A stretch of DNA of 64,000 nt from Pectinophora gossypiella (GCF_024362695.1 NC_065429.1:2450501-2514500), one strand, 5' to 3'; positions 9,601 to 17,550 are shown, counted from the stretch's first letter. Numbers and translations: made by a program. Notes: generated by a model from the sequence alone, not told the origin.

Positions 9601-12435
9601 AGCTTACTGGCAGCTAGAACACAAGTAGAAAATATAACCGCCGGTATTAATTACAAAAAACGCTTGGAAGGTATCATTGAAACGTCTATGCCTAATCCAT
9701 TACCAGTTGAACATGATGACCCTGGGTTTGAATTGTACAAATCTAATCTAGCGAGCATATTTCTGCTAGACAATTTTGATCACAGCAATGATGCCATCAA
9801 ATTAAAGTACGAAAATAAAATTAAAAGTGAAATTGACAAATTTTCCCCGGAAGCTTTGCATAGGAATGCGATACCAATGACTAAGGACCAACTGTACAAT
9901 GAGCTGTATAGCTCTATGTACAAAATACAGTTACCCGACCAATGTCCGCTGGGTGATGAAGTGCGGGTGATAAAAACAAAATGTGAAATAAATGACTGGT
10001 TTGAAACTTTGCCTATGCCAGAACCAACCGATATAGCTCAAATACTAGAATACTGCAGCAAACAAGACATATTAGCTAAGAAAATCCAATTGCTCGAAAA
10101 AGAAAAAAAGGCTTCTGAAAAAGTATTAAATGAGATCGTTAAATGGTTAAATAAAATGCCTTTACCGGCTAGCGAACAAAATAATATTAATAAATACGCA
10201 AGTAACCTTCATGAGAAACTGAAACACACTCAGAATGATAGAAAATGTTTTAGACCGTGGGATGTTAAATCAAAAGAAAGTAAAATTATGTTCAAATTTG
10301 GTGATACAAATAAAGCTAGTAAAGATAAAAAGAGAGCTAGTAGCGAAGTTAAGGTTTGGATAAATCCAAACACAACAATAGGGCCTGTTGAAAATAAACA
10401 AATGCAAAAATCTGGCGACGCATTAGTAGATATTGTAGAAAGGTGGTGTAACAATCTACCTTTGCCTCCCAATGTACCACAAGAAGAACAACGATCACTT
10501 CGGGACGATCTGGCAACTAAAATTTTAATTAAAATTAGCGAACTAAACAGCGATCCCCAATCATTTAATGAGAATCAAATGTACAACTATTTATTAAATG
10601 AACAACTCGAAAAGCTACTCAGTACATTACCACAATGTGACTTATTGTTACAAAGTAAAGAAGCAGTGAAAGACCAGCTCGTATCGACAATAGTTTCAAT
10701 GAAACCGTTAGTACGTCAAGAAAAAACCAGATATAACTATATTAAAGATCTAGAAGATACAATAAATATATTTATAGATGTTCCAGAACGCAGCACTACT
10801 GCAAAGGCAGCTCTACATAGCAGTGTTAAAGACAAGATTATTGATGATTTTGTGGAATACCAATACAATCGAGACGACGAAGAAGGTAAACAGTACTATA
10901 AAAATAAGATGTTGGAAACACTGGCGAGGTATAATTACAAGATTTCAACGGAAAAAGACGTGGGGAAATCGCGAGGAGAAGCTTTAATGCTCGGAAATCA
11001 ATTGATATGTGAAATGGCCAAAATACCGTTACCAAACGACCCGGCATTGAACGATGAAGTTCAAGACATTAGAATGAAGCAACAAGTCGACGAATTGTTT
11101 AACAAAATTTCTCCTCAACGAGGCCAAGAAGATAAAAATATTCACAGAAACCGACTGAAGGATAGTTTAGCCAAGCAATTATGTTATGTCGAGAAAAAAG
11201 GATACACTCCTGAAAACGAGAACAGAATGAAGAGTCTCATTTCTAAAACTTTGAAGAAACTAAGTTATGAAACAAGTAACCAAAAACTTGACGAATTTAT
11301 TACTAAGTTAAAAGAAAACGAGAAATTCCGTAAAGCGCCACCTTTAAGGAAAGGTGGTGATGGTAATTTGAGTTTACCAGCATATATGCATGAAGGGAAC
11401 TATTCAGCTCATAACGTTGGGCCTATGTCTCAGTCTCTGCCAATTGGAATGCCATGTCCAAGTTCATGCTCAGCAACTCCCATGGCTTCCAATCAGATTC
11501 AATCTGCAGTGTCACCCAGTCAGATGCAACTAGCGATCCCATCCAATCGGATTCAACCCGCCATGCCATGCAACCAGACACAACCTTCATTGAGCCCCAA
11601 TCAGATGCAACTTGCGATTCCATCCAATCAGACACAACCAGCAATAATACCCAATCAGATTGTACCTTCAATGACTCCTAATCAAATGCAACTTGCGATA
11701 CCATCCAATCAGATTCAACCTTCAATGCCGTCGTGTCAAGTTCTGTCCGATATGACGTCCAGGCAGATACAACCTTCAACCTCCAGTCAGATGCAACCTC
11801 AGACAGCGTCCATCCGAACCCAAACTTCGGCATCGAACCAAGGAGTAAGACTGGATCCAGTTAGTCCATCGAAAGCCCTTAAGCCCCTGATAATGTCATT
11901 CCCAACTGGAGACGCTATTGAGACGTGGACTGGCTCTGAATCCGGAGCTGTGCTAGGCGAACAGAAAGTCAATGTAGACGTTCATAGACCGAATGCTTTA
12001 GAATATGTTCCGAATACAGGAACGTACGTACCACGGAGGCTACAGAACGGTCAGTATTTGGGTCCCCCAACACCTCGTTCATCTTTAGATCAGCAGTCTT
12101 CGTTTGTTTCTCGTCTACCACCGCCGATATCTGAAACTGGAGTACAAATCAGCGCTCAAATACCGTCAATAGTCCCTATTACAGACACGGGCGTACAGTA
12201 TGAAGCCATTCCAACTGGAACCACGCGAACAGCTAAGCCACAGCACAGTGGCGCCGTAAGACAGTTAGTAAACGAACACGCAGAAGACCAAGAAGTTCCC
12301 GAAGAATGTTACTGTGATCTGTACCCGTATTTGCCACCGTGTGTGAGTAGCCACCTGGGTATGCCAATAACAATGCTGGGTATCTGTGAAAGTTGCGGCG
12401 ATGTATCCGAAGTGCCTTATCCTTACTTATTCTAA
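495..12435 (+). CDS. Unrecognised giant repeat protein, 5' end outside window
   Basis: I do not recognise this protein. Four exons join in constant phase 0: 495-618, 2074-2166, 2945-3022 and 3742-12435, giving about 2,996 codons, with more expected to the left. The N-terminal exons are rich in Cys, His and charged residues. The long exon then encodes, in order (numbered from the Met at 3886): a helical start with a VKNWAKNIP motif (res 29-41); a Gly/Gln/Arg/Ser repeat region (about 226-652); a Ser/Thr/Asn-rich stretch; a Cys/Lys-rich island (about 850-915); a long series of divergent helical modules (about 920-2480); Asn-Gln-x-Gln repeats (about 2516-2650); and a Cys-rich C terminus. No signal peptide or membrane segment is visible in the part present. 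A structural or scaffold role is possible but is only inference. Confidence 0.8.
655..930 (-). mobile_element. SINE-C, antisense, with 17-bp target duplication
   Basis: Target duplication TCATTGTATCATCATCA occurs at 638-654 and 931-947. The minus strand has GAGCTCGGTGGCGCAGCGG, then a 5S-like GAAGTTAAGCAACTTTCGC...GGATGGGTGACC block, then a body shared with other lepidopteran SINEs and a GGGGACGTTAATGGG tail. Confidence 0.88.
948..1345 (-). mobile_element. LINE 3' fragments, antisense
   Basis: Two pieces. 948-1150 is a 3' untranslated piece beginning GAGCGTGGCTCTTAAATT on the minus strand, also found at 2255-2440 and 33117-33230. 1199-1345 is the ORF2 end family seen at 17343 and 62760 (minus-strand NRCAYMKRLMN-like). 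Confidence 0.6.
1473..1533 (+). repeat. GGTT/GGGT tandem repeat
   Basis: About 60 bases made only of TTGG, TGGG and TGTGG units, with G2-G3 runs every three to five bases. It lies in an intron of the giant repeat gene. Confidence 0.85.
1534..1640 (+). mobile_element. Non-LTR retroelement 3' end
   Basis: It contains CAACAGTGGCTGCAAGTTGTC through ATTACGGGCGTGAGTT and a (TATG)n tail. The same unit is at 29640-29895, 37555-37760 (both opposite) and 52065-52330. Confidence 0.65.
1764..2003 (+). mobile_element. SINE-A1 body, plus a separate antisense tRNA-like head at 1685-1763
   Basis: The plus-strand body runs from TGTCCTTTGTTTGGTAAGG to GACGTATATAGGCTG. Directly left of it is a SINE-A head in the opposite orientation, so two insertions or an inversion met here. 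Confidence 0.75.
2074..2166 (+). CDS. Giant repeat protein, second exon in window
   Basis: A run of T ending TTTTAG precedes AATTGCGAGC, and the exon ends CAG/GTACAT. It has 31 codons, symmetrical phase 0-0. The other two frames contain stops. It is rich in Cys, His, Pro and charged residues (NCEPKGCPALKERLHNHRSQ, then an acidic end). A second GT, nine bases on, would add three residues without changing phase. Confidence 0.6.
2255..2440 (+). mobile_element. LINE 3' untranslated fragment
   Basis: AGGAGTCCTAGTACGGCTTT through GCGTCAGACAGAGTACTGCG to GAGCGTGGCTCTTAAATT. It is the inverse of the copy at 948-1150. Confidence 0.55.
2464..2917. mobile_element. Two adjoining Pal-4 palindromic MITEs
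   Basis: Each is a hairpin with arms TTAGTGACAT..GTAACG and TGATATCAAGTGGAATTTTC around a short A/T centre. The first is about 2464-2692, the second about 2693-2917. They lie in the intron before the exon at 2945. Confidence 0.8.
2945..3022 (+). CDS. Giant repeat protein, third exon in window
   Basis: The acceptor is TTCCAATGCAG and the donor CTC/GTAAGG. It has 26 codons, phase 0-0. In the phase required by its neighbours it reads NLGRECSSLQHRLGDHCSQ and is His/Asp-rich at the end. The +1 frame is also open and looks protein-like (ILDANVRVYSIDSETTVLN), but it would not connect to the long exon without a stop. The frame call is therefore weaker than the exon call. Confidence 0.5.
3058..3622 (+). 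mobile_element. Cluster of three SINE-A2 copies
   Basis: A decayed head and body at 3058-3168, a nearly full copy at 3209-3510 (head CTTCCGTGGTCCAGTGGTTG, tail CACCTCACAACCCACACGAT), and a 3' piece at 3528-3622. Confidence 0.8.
3742..12435 (+). CDS. Giant repeat protein, 8.7-kb terminal exon
   Basis: The frame is open from the acceptor TTGTTTTAG at 3741 to TAA at 12435, and includes 48 codons before the Met at 3886 (IYGDTKGNTAQTKITLSNLG...). The Met is therefore probably internal rather than the start. At least 18 exact RQS motifs occur between about 4560 and 5810. Helical modules carry signatures such as DISDWLKNIPI, EIADWVKNFPV, VEDWCKNLPLE, IVKWLNKMPLP and VERWCNNLPLPP. A block of about 230 residues near 9334-10020 is repeated in diverged form near 10417-11110. 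The C-terminal tail has Cys pairs (ECYCDLYPYLPPC, GICESCGDV). An exon this long without an intron, beside the intron-dense CLASP gene, is notable. Confidence is high that it is coding and nil for function. Confidence 0.9.
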   Translation: MYGDTKGNTAQTKITLSNLGTLTISIETGSTDSLRGRPAITDGSEGLDMEALQNSYLYENNETPAEFAHRYGMNVEEQVKNWAKNIPFRPNETEADVLRRENTVNTLINSLEGLASQMQATNYTDRVKTLIENAVSKLEVFYPGPKRDQAAFKEGLRENMVQRLKELNEKFLSGQDRVVDANSDGTYVVDDYGAGQNRRSIAANDGAGGKRLSFAPHKYESGANGPNPSSNKGDVVYTGDGTPSFIANTEIPNFPPNVTNDANSKGPQQNYEGGQRQSIAQGQRQSIVSSGTRQGVTAGGPRQSLAPGAPIQNNAQSPSYAQGGPRQSLVPREQRQSITPNGQKLSISPGQRQNVQPDAPRLSKAQNDGAVQNYASGQRQSFVPGEPRQSITPGSPVKTGQGQATNQNVGNQRQSIVPNSGRQNFASGRARPSIIPGIPTPNGANGQNYISGPRPSYAPGGPRQSIALGGVRQSISPTTPTQGAVQNYGGAARQSYAQGGQRQSITPYVRRPSITSSGARYSPSPLNQNVTPNQNTGPNNFTPGIPTPNYPNAPSAPRQSLVPTGPRQSYAQNKMDTQRTTSNEPNRNAYKPGNQNNIAGGRQNPFIATGPGPNQRQSILPTGQRQNNVDQRQNYAQGQRQSISPTGTRSSITSNKIVDKNYGNNRSRTSYLPGSRQSITQGAVRQSIAIGGQRPSTAPAGLNINLPTKTTSGVVYETDSNNYGIVGTKLNVAPNKTLDISFEPLGSATSQSTSASGTYSNTTDGTTTTNTGYGLNTPLDENLTYDQNSRPSSSPEEYSQMGSAFSGGTNNIDTSKSYVISNNNGKNLPYDPQDDSKGYGPTCSNSYGMNRYGINVPRGNQLKDLYNPNSDTFKRNIDATDRNNNCQNIFTKPNYMPNADKNECSLDNCSYGQKKRKPKKRYSISGICAGLENITKATIPSGDLCSCQGDKQKSVKKKVCCGPKKLDMEKEISDWLKRTSILKETSINKKEIVDALLVQLGPFLAKSSDQINKTVLKAKVAEILKNLGICPSNMTNMKSHINKFADDLTNRLIGIMNRLECSGGGSWKCGVMASRPFNKLEQVTIGPNEVLKADLKYDLIQEIEECLLNTRLAHNRFVEEDIADLLIARIELIRTGMDDVAREDIKFVLSHTDELSDEDIENVTNCIMHGAKEIITIINSTDNRTGFGTMITASSCLSGTLSIYTSEHELTSAFNTGPIGSSTPKKIADVEKFTPEEKAYTSDVARKIGEWMKNMKHPFTVETDGNMFELMKNDLAGEIVDHVKISQLAPNPNCDAKTFITYYIYKWLLKFEVLEDISDAEPYTEVLVTQLLQLNVPDLTRSQYGNRQAMKNLQYMETEEAWTEPFIPKAQDILEDEISIWMNQQPPDIYANNDKTVQNQMVHEIAEKIKGKLAADKENDDVPKDIKQWMEKVIKPNERNRVDSLSNSLLERIKKVPQDETIKAKIDAKMQAKTEVAPPVSANSVCQTTESDDYENTIKSFVLKYIEHNCDTHDSLAKGAYIQLLKSELQRFSPLERQELYNKAEAGATGDAFISGNLNRELEYVKDISDWLKNIPIESSYNRVGNKERIELVIGLAKNIVEVEEEVKRTPEAMDFSVYLAGIILQFLEQLPVLPDQKQNVRLMIDQLLTKVVARVNQSPRSVQQTGLSVPEIIEEYIRVYGQEIADDELKLEVWTARLLKEIKKMIVETNLENVSPEDIKNKLATVALPGDECVRRFNLELDYAKEIADWVKNFPVTSPIDVNMVYDLAKKIADHECDKSTQPDVMYDQELNDYIKQWILQLPLDPSKEIDMPFVIQQLKNRIDKVQRKESITLPSLDTTKTKNRRKSSKQGCATCPATEDPGAVVVKAVEDWCKNLPLEGGKKDDIKRAKDDIASKLYQKIGELNDDTRYTHYEAVYEQAISDEVDKLLNSVPETLKLKGKKEDLKIKFVDSLLAARTQVENITAGINYKKRLEGIIETSMPNPLPVEHDDPGFELYKSNLASIFLLDNFDHSNDAIKLKYENKIKSEIDKFSPEALHRNAIPMTKDQLYNELYSSMYKIQLPDQCPLGDEVRVIKTKCEINDWFETLPMPEPTDIAQILEYCSKQDILAKKIQLLEKEKKASEKVLNEIVKWLNKMPLPASEQNNINKYASNLHEKLKHTQNDRKCFRPWDVKSKESKIMFKFGDTNKASKDKKRASSEVKVWINPNTTIGPVENKQMQKSGDALVDIVERWCNNLPLPPNVPQEEQRSLRDDLATKILIKISELNSDPQSFNENQMYNYLLNEQLEKLLSTLPQCDLLLQSKEAVKDQLVSTIVSMKPLVRQEKTRYNYIKDLEDTINIFIDVPERSTTAKAALHSSVKDKIIDDFVEYQYNRDDEEGKQYYKNKMLETLARYNYKISTEKDVGKSRGEALMLGNQLICEMAKIPLPNDPALNDEVQDIRMKQQVDELFNKISPQRGQEDKNIHRNRLKDSLAKQLCYVEKKGYTPENENRMKSLISKTLKKLSYETSNQKLDEFITKLKENEKFRKAPPLRKGGDGNLSLPAYMHEGNYSAHNVGPMSQSLPIGMPCPSSCSATPMASNQIQSAVSPSQMQLAIPSNRIQPAMPCNQTQPSLSPNQMQLAIPSNQTQPAIIPNQIVPSMTPNQMQLAIPSNQIQPSMPSCQVLSDMTSRQIQPSTSSQMQPQTASIRTQTSASNQGVRLDPVSPSKALKPLIMSFPTGDAIETWTGSESGAVLGEQKVNVDVHRPNALEYVPNTGTYVPRRLQNGQYLGPPTPRSSLDQQSSFVSRLPPPISETGVQISAQIPSIVPITDTGVQYEAIPTGTTRTAKPQHSGAVRQLVNEHAEDQEVPEECYCDLYPYLPPCVSSHLGMPITMLGICESCGDVSEVPYPYLF

Positions 12436-12467
12436 GCTGAGATACTGGAGTTCTGTGATTGTGATTG

Positions 12468-12473
12468 AATAAA
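12468..12473 (+). terminator. Poly(A) signal of the giant repeat gene
   Basis: A canonical AATAAA lies 33 bases after the TAA stop, and a GT-rich stretch (TTAGTGTGCGG) about 30 bases further on can serve as downstream element. This gives a very short 3' UTR. Confidence 0.6.
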
Positions 12474-12723
12474 CATGTACCAACCTAACTAGTTCTTATG
12501 ATTTTAGTGTGCGGTTTTCTCAGCAGAGAGCAGAGATAATAATTGAACTGAATATTAACCTCTTTTTAATTATATGAGACTAGCGCCGCCTAGGCCTTTA
12601 ATAAATTCATCGTGTCCAATCATCTTGCTTATAATATAACGCTAGCATGATTTTAAGATTAGATAATATTTTTTTAAATATATAAATAAATAAATTCGTA
12701 ATGTTCAAATCACTATGAAATAC
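12474..12723. other. Intergenic spacer
   Basis: A/T-rich, no coding frame or recognised repeat apart from the poly(A) region. It ends at the TTAA target site of the piggyBac element. Confidence 0.6.
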
Positions 12724-12727
12724 TTAA

Positions 12728-13978
12728 CCCTTTACCGCATACAGACCCATATTTGGTACACGTCACTTACTGATTGAAATATTCGGATACATTCCACCTT
12801 TCTTGCAAGACATTTGTTATTTGTTTAGAGTATCGTATATCCGAACACATAATCACAATAGTTTTTCCAATCGTACCCCCATCTTGCGTATTTTTCAGTT
12901 AGTAGTTGAAAGTTCGGAATAAAGTGCGTTTTTGAGATATCGGATAGCAAAAAGAAATATATCTGTGAAATTTATGGAGTAATAAATCTTCTTTTTGATA
13001 AATTTTGAAGAAGAACATTCCTTTTGCGTAAAACCAGCAAAAAATGTATGTAAGCTCAACTAAAAGACAGGTTTTTATCCATCCAAACATTGTTCCAAAT
13101 TTGGGACACCATGCACTTATGGTAATTTTTCCTTGGCAAATTTGGTACAGTATGCAATAAGGTAGTTTTTTGTCTTTGGTCAAATTTGGTACAGTATGCA
13201 GTAAGATAGAGCAGACATGTTAGGTGTTTCAAAAATATTTGCTACAACTTTAGGTGTCCCTATTTTAAAAGTTTTTAAGTTTTATGAAGATAATCACCAC
13301 ATGTGGTGGCAGGTAGAACGTATCAAGCGACGTCGCAGACTTGAATTACCTCCACTAGAAGTAGCTCTAGATGGCATTGGACATTGGCTAATATGGACTG
13401 ACGACCAATGTCCGAGATGTAAAAGCGAAGGATGTTCTCAAAAATCACACGTAAAGTGTAGCAAATGCCGAGTTAATTTATGTTTTAATAAAGATAGAAA
13501 CTCCTTTCAAAGTTTTCATACACAATGATGCACAAATTTACAGACAATTCTCTCAACTCATAATAATCTCGTTATTAGGTACTTAATAAACGGCATTTTA
13601 TAATACTTTAGTTTCTATTAAGTTTTTCAAATAAAGTTGATTTTTGTAAAAGAAATATTATCTGGCTATTTTTCATTTCATTTTTCAAACAAATACTTTG
13701 CAAAAACAATGCAACAAACATACATAAATTTTTATTACGAAATATGTATATAAATAAGCAGTTTTTTTTACATGAATGCATATTGTACCATATTTGGCCA
13801 GTCAGCTTAATACTACGTTACTGCATGTTGTACCAAATATGGTACACTGATATTATTGGGATTTTTCTCAGCTTTCCTAGTGTATTTAATTTTTTTCTTA
13901 TTTTTCCTATGTTCTAAAAAGTACATTTTACCTAGTAAATTAATTTGAGCTTAATCAAAAAATCCATGCGGTAAAGGG
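12728..13978 (+). mobile_element. Decayed piggyBac element with intact termini
   Basis: Perfect 13-bp terminal inverted repeats, CCCTTTACCGCAT and its complement at 13966-13978, are flanked on both sides by TTAA (12724-12727 and 13979-13982), the piggyBac target site. Subterminal repeats of TTTGGTACA type occur near 12750, 13140, 13185 and 13845. The only coding remnant is the C-terminal part of a transposase (13217-13528). At 1.25 kb, most of the transposase is deleted, so the copy is non-autonomous. Confidence 0.88.
13217..13528 (+). pseudogene. piggyBac transposase C-terminal remnant (zinc-ribbon tail)
   Basis: This 103-codon frame ends with a Cys-rich region of the piggyBac transposase family. 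GIGHWLIWTD is followed by CPRC, a second Cys, then VKCSKCRVNLCF and a final aromatic/His segment. That matches the C-terminal ring/zinc-ribbon domain that contacts the subterminal repeats. The catalytic Asp core is missing, and a stop lies shortly upstream in frame. It is a truncated relic or a small DNA-binding remnant, not a working transposase. A poly(A)-like AATAAA lies downstream near 13630. Confidence 0.8.
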
Positions 13979-14110
13979 TTAAATTGTCAGTAAAACAAAT
14001 ATTCATAAAACAAAACGTGTTTTAATTTATTTTTATAGGCTGAATAGAATACAATTCTGTTGCTATACTGCAAAATTCTTAAAAAACACATCTGCATGAC
14101 GCCATGACAG

Positions 14111-14247
14111 GTCACGTGATGTAAATTTTTGTCGGGCATGCGCAAGCTCGCTGAATTTTCTGTGTAATATTTGCAACGGTGAGATTTTTTCCGTGAAAAT
14201 ACCCAGTGGAAATTGTTTAGTGTGATGTTCTTAACGTGTTTCCGACC
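14111..14247 (+). promoter_or_regulatory. Possible promoter and non-coding first exon
   Basis: A palindromic E-box (GTCACGTGA, 14111-14119) and an NRF1-like GCATGCGCA (14136-14144) are followed by about 100 bases with no long frame. These end at a consensus donor ACCGTAAGT (GT at 14248). This looks like a TATA-less promoter with a 5' UTR exon. The next plus-strand acceptor with a good exon is at 21787, so it may be a distal CLASP promoter. This is inference from motifs only. Confidence 0.35.
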
Positions 14248-15989
14248 GTAAGTCTACGATATAATTGGTTTTAGTGTGTGAAATTGTGTGTTAAAAAAAT
14301 GTTGTTGCAAAGGTCAATCTAGAAAAGGAATATTTTCCAAATGGTGTTTCTCTTTAGGATTACTTATTCAGTGCTTTGTTCTAGACGTTTTCCTGCTCCA
14401 AAGTGGTATGTTGGTCGTTACTGTACAATATTTTAGCATTTGTAATAAAATATTTGTGTTGTATTGGTCGTTAGAACGGTTTGTCAATCTTGGCCGAATT
14501 GACGTTTGCTTTGTCCAACAGCATATTTCGTTGATGAATCTGCATTGAGGGCCTTCGTTTTCGCATTATCTCTTGTAGAAGTCAAAACACAAGGTCTACG
14601 GGTTTTGTCGAAATTGTCAGCGTACGATTATTCGAGGTTTTCACGGGTTGATACAAGGTTGCAACATCGTATTAACATCTTAATTTTTAGCCCACAAATC
14701 TCAATTGTTCGTCCGTAGATGACATCACTTATGTTATATACGTGCAAACGACATTCGTTACCTACTTTATATGGTCGTAAAACAACAGGATAAATTGTCT
14801 GAAATAGGCGGTAATAAGTCTTATCTCTGCAATAGTAATTTGCGATAAAAGGTTATGAAAGTTAGGGTCCAAAATAGGACCAGTATCGACATTGGAAAAT
14901 TATATCCATATGTAATTTTTCTGGTATACATGACCATGTGGTTGCGACAATGTGGGAAGAAGACAAAACATCCAATATGGCATTTATTTAATCTTATCAG
15001 AATCGAATTTTCTTCTATAAAGGTAATTTGTCCCGCTATTTGGCATTAGACCTCTAATAGTAGAATAGAATAGAATAACTTTATTCCCAAAACAGTGAAG
15101 GTTACAAAAGCATTTACATAAATTAAGTTTAACAATTTATGACTAGTAGCTAACACTGCCCAGGGAAATGGGACTGACTCAGCATATTGTTGCTAAGAGT
15201 ATGGTACGAATGCCCACTCTCACCAACACTGATATTCTGCCAGTACCCATATTACACTTATAATTAGTAATAAATGAATTGAACGTGCCAACAAAAAACC
15301 GTGCCGTGAATTGTTTAAACGGAAAAGTAGTAAAGGTAGTAATTTCAGCCACATTTGTTGACTTCCAGAGATATAGGTAACTCTAGTTTATCACTCCTCA
15401 TCCAACCTCACCATTACCAAGATACACTCTAAAGCGGTTAAACCTTGTAGGTCAATTCTTAATATACACAGTAAATTTCTCTGGCACTTTTTATTTATTA
15501 TCTTAAAAACAATAATTAAAATAATTTCTTTTTATTTCAACAAGTTTCTCTTGTCAAGAAGAAAGTATTGAATTAGCAGATAAATTAATAGGCTAGTATC
15601 CAACTTAAAGTCAAATCAGTTACTTTTTATTTTACAAAACAAAACTAAAATTACTTTAGAATTTGTATGAAAAAGCACACTTTGACGTCACTGTCAAAAC
15701 ATCAATCAATCAATAATACTTTAAACACATGATGAAATGTCCAACTTATTATTATGATTTTCATGATTCATAAATACCTAAGTTAAATTAAATAGAAAAT
15801 AGGAATTTATTTTCGTCCGTTTTAGATCTGTCTTTGTTTAGCTAAATTAGCAGAATTTCATAAATTATTTTTGACTTAGGATATTACTTAATTAACATGA
15901 TCATGGTATAAGAAAACCATCATACCACCCTGCTTTGCCATTTCGTAAAAAAAAATACCTACGACCAATGATTTTAATTTACTTTGCAA
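14248..15989. other. Intergenic or intronic stretch without a recognised gene
   Basis: Only short frames occur (14288-14548, 14506-14718), with no family resemblance. 15060-15110 (AATAGAATAACTTTATTCC) looks like a retroelement 3' end. 15595-15870 matches a MITE also at 39835-40075 and 48280-48530 (CAAATCAGTTACTTTTTA, TGACGTCA). Confidence 0.5.
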
Positions 15990-16195
15990 GGAAATTTTGA
16001 ACTTTTAGTAAAAGATTTACTTACCGTTTTAATGATTTTTATATATGTGACGAGTAATGGTAATTAAATACATTAGTCGGTAATTAACTTAATTTAAAAA
16101 AAATAACATTTACGTCCTTGGAATGTTGGAGGTACCAATTTACGTCATCAAAGGGCTAGCAATGGCGGCTTGTAATAGGATTGAGCATACCTGGT
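15990..16195 (+). mobile_element. MITE-like repeat also at 21354 and 46654
   Basis: It shares GAACTTTTAGTAAAAGATTT through CTTGGAATGTTGGA and CTAGCAATGGCGGCTTGT with 46654-46862 and, in part, with 21354-21460. Confidence 0.55.
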
Positions 16196-16729
16196 TTTAT
16201 TATACCATAATCGTTATTATTTCAGGTAATCCAAAAGTATTATTGAAAAGGACAGACTACACAGTCAATTTTAGTTTTCTTGAACACATTAATGGGTGTA
16301 GGCGTGACATCCTCTCCTTATTTAGACAGTAAGAAGGGCAAAGTATTTATATCAGTCGTAAAATTATTGCTCTTATTGCTGTACGGTCATCTGAGACTCA
16401 AGTTGAGATCATTTCTGAGATTTAGACCTAAATATTCATTAATTTGGTACGAAATTGATGTGTAGACTGAGAATGTCAAAAAGTTTTTCTTTGTTGCACT
16501 GCACTGCGATCTGCCATCGACTTGAAAGTCTTTATCAGATGGTTTGTGGTTATATTTATTTATTTAGAGGTGCAGTCCAGTAACTACTATCCTCAAGGCT
16601 ATGTTTTACTGGAATTTGATATCTATATTTTTTTTTTTTTTTTTTTTTTTATTTTATTCATTGTTTTAGTCTCTCATCCAGGGAAAGTACATGTCAAAAA
16701 GTAAATTAAATAATATTGTTATTAAGAAC

Positions 16730-17046
16730 GGCCTCCGTGGTCTAGTGGTTAGAGCGTTAGGCTCACGATCTGGAGGTCCGGGTTCGATTCCCGATGGGGA
16801 CATCGTCGAAATCACTTTGTGAGACTGTCCTTTGTTTGGTAAGGACTTTTCAGGCTTGAATCACCTGATTGTCTGAAAAGTAAGATGATTCCGTGCTTCG
16901 GAGGGCACGTTAAGCCGTTGGTCCCGGCTATTAGCCGTAAAACACCTCCACCAACCCGCATTGGAGTAGCGTGGTGGATTATGCTCCAGTCGATTGAGGG
17001 GAGGCCTGTGCCCAGCAGTGGGACGTATATAGGCTGTTTATGTTAT
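16730..17046 (+). mobile_element. SINE-A1, full length
   Basis: The best complete copy: tRNA-like head GCCTCCGTGGTCTAGTGGTT with B box GGTTCGATTCC (16731-16803), body CACTTTGTGAGACTGTCC, and tail GCCCAGCAGTGGGACGTATA ending TTATGTTATGT. Confidence 0.9.
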
Positions 17047-17342
17047 GTTGTGTGTTATTAAGAGCTATGTTTCTTTTTCTATTTATTTGGCTTCTTAGCT
17101 ATGTTTTAAACACTTCAAGCTGTGCCCTGTTTATCAAAACTTACAAGTCTACACGTTCACAAGCTACACGTTACTCACATGTATGTGTAAATTACGTTTA
17201 TCAAAACAAATTACAGAGCTTGTAAAATTGAACGCTTGTAAATTCTAGAAGTAGAATGTCAAATTCTTAAAAACGTATGCTGCATTCATGCCCCTTGTTA
17301 ACTTGTAAGATGGTGAGCCACTCGGGAGACTCTCAGAATATA

Positions 17343-17550
17343 TTATTATTAACTCAGAGAAGGACTTACATTGACCAAATTGGAGATGTCCTTAAAAAAG
17401 ATTTAATACGATCTACTCTGAACCGGCGTGCGTGTATGAAGCGATTGATGAATGTGGAGGAAGCACGAGAGTTTGTCAGGATCGAAGCAAATGGAATTCT
17501 ATAGTCTCTGCTTACCCCGGTGGGAAATAGGCGTGAGTTTATGTATGTAT
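17343..17550 (+). mobile_element. LINE ORF2 C-terminal fragment
   Basis: The plus strand reads RRTYIDQIGDVLKKDLIRS then [16 protein letters not shown], then a frameshift, and ends with GGCGTGAGTTTATGTATGTA. Relatives lie at 27035-27210, 56815-56915 (same strand), and 1199, 26845 and 62760 (opposite). Confidence 0.7.

Noticed and set aside
14288..14718. Two short plus-strand frames near the promoter candidate
   Set aside because: No recognisable motif, A/T-biased low-complexity composition, and no splice continuity.
16731..16803. tRNA gene
   Set aside because: A and B boxes are present, but the sequence continues into a SINE body and recurs with the same body at many places, and a proper acceptor stem is not formed. 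The same holds for the heads at 142-464, 33990, 42973, 53005, 56440 and 60153.
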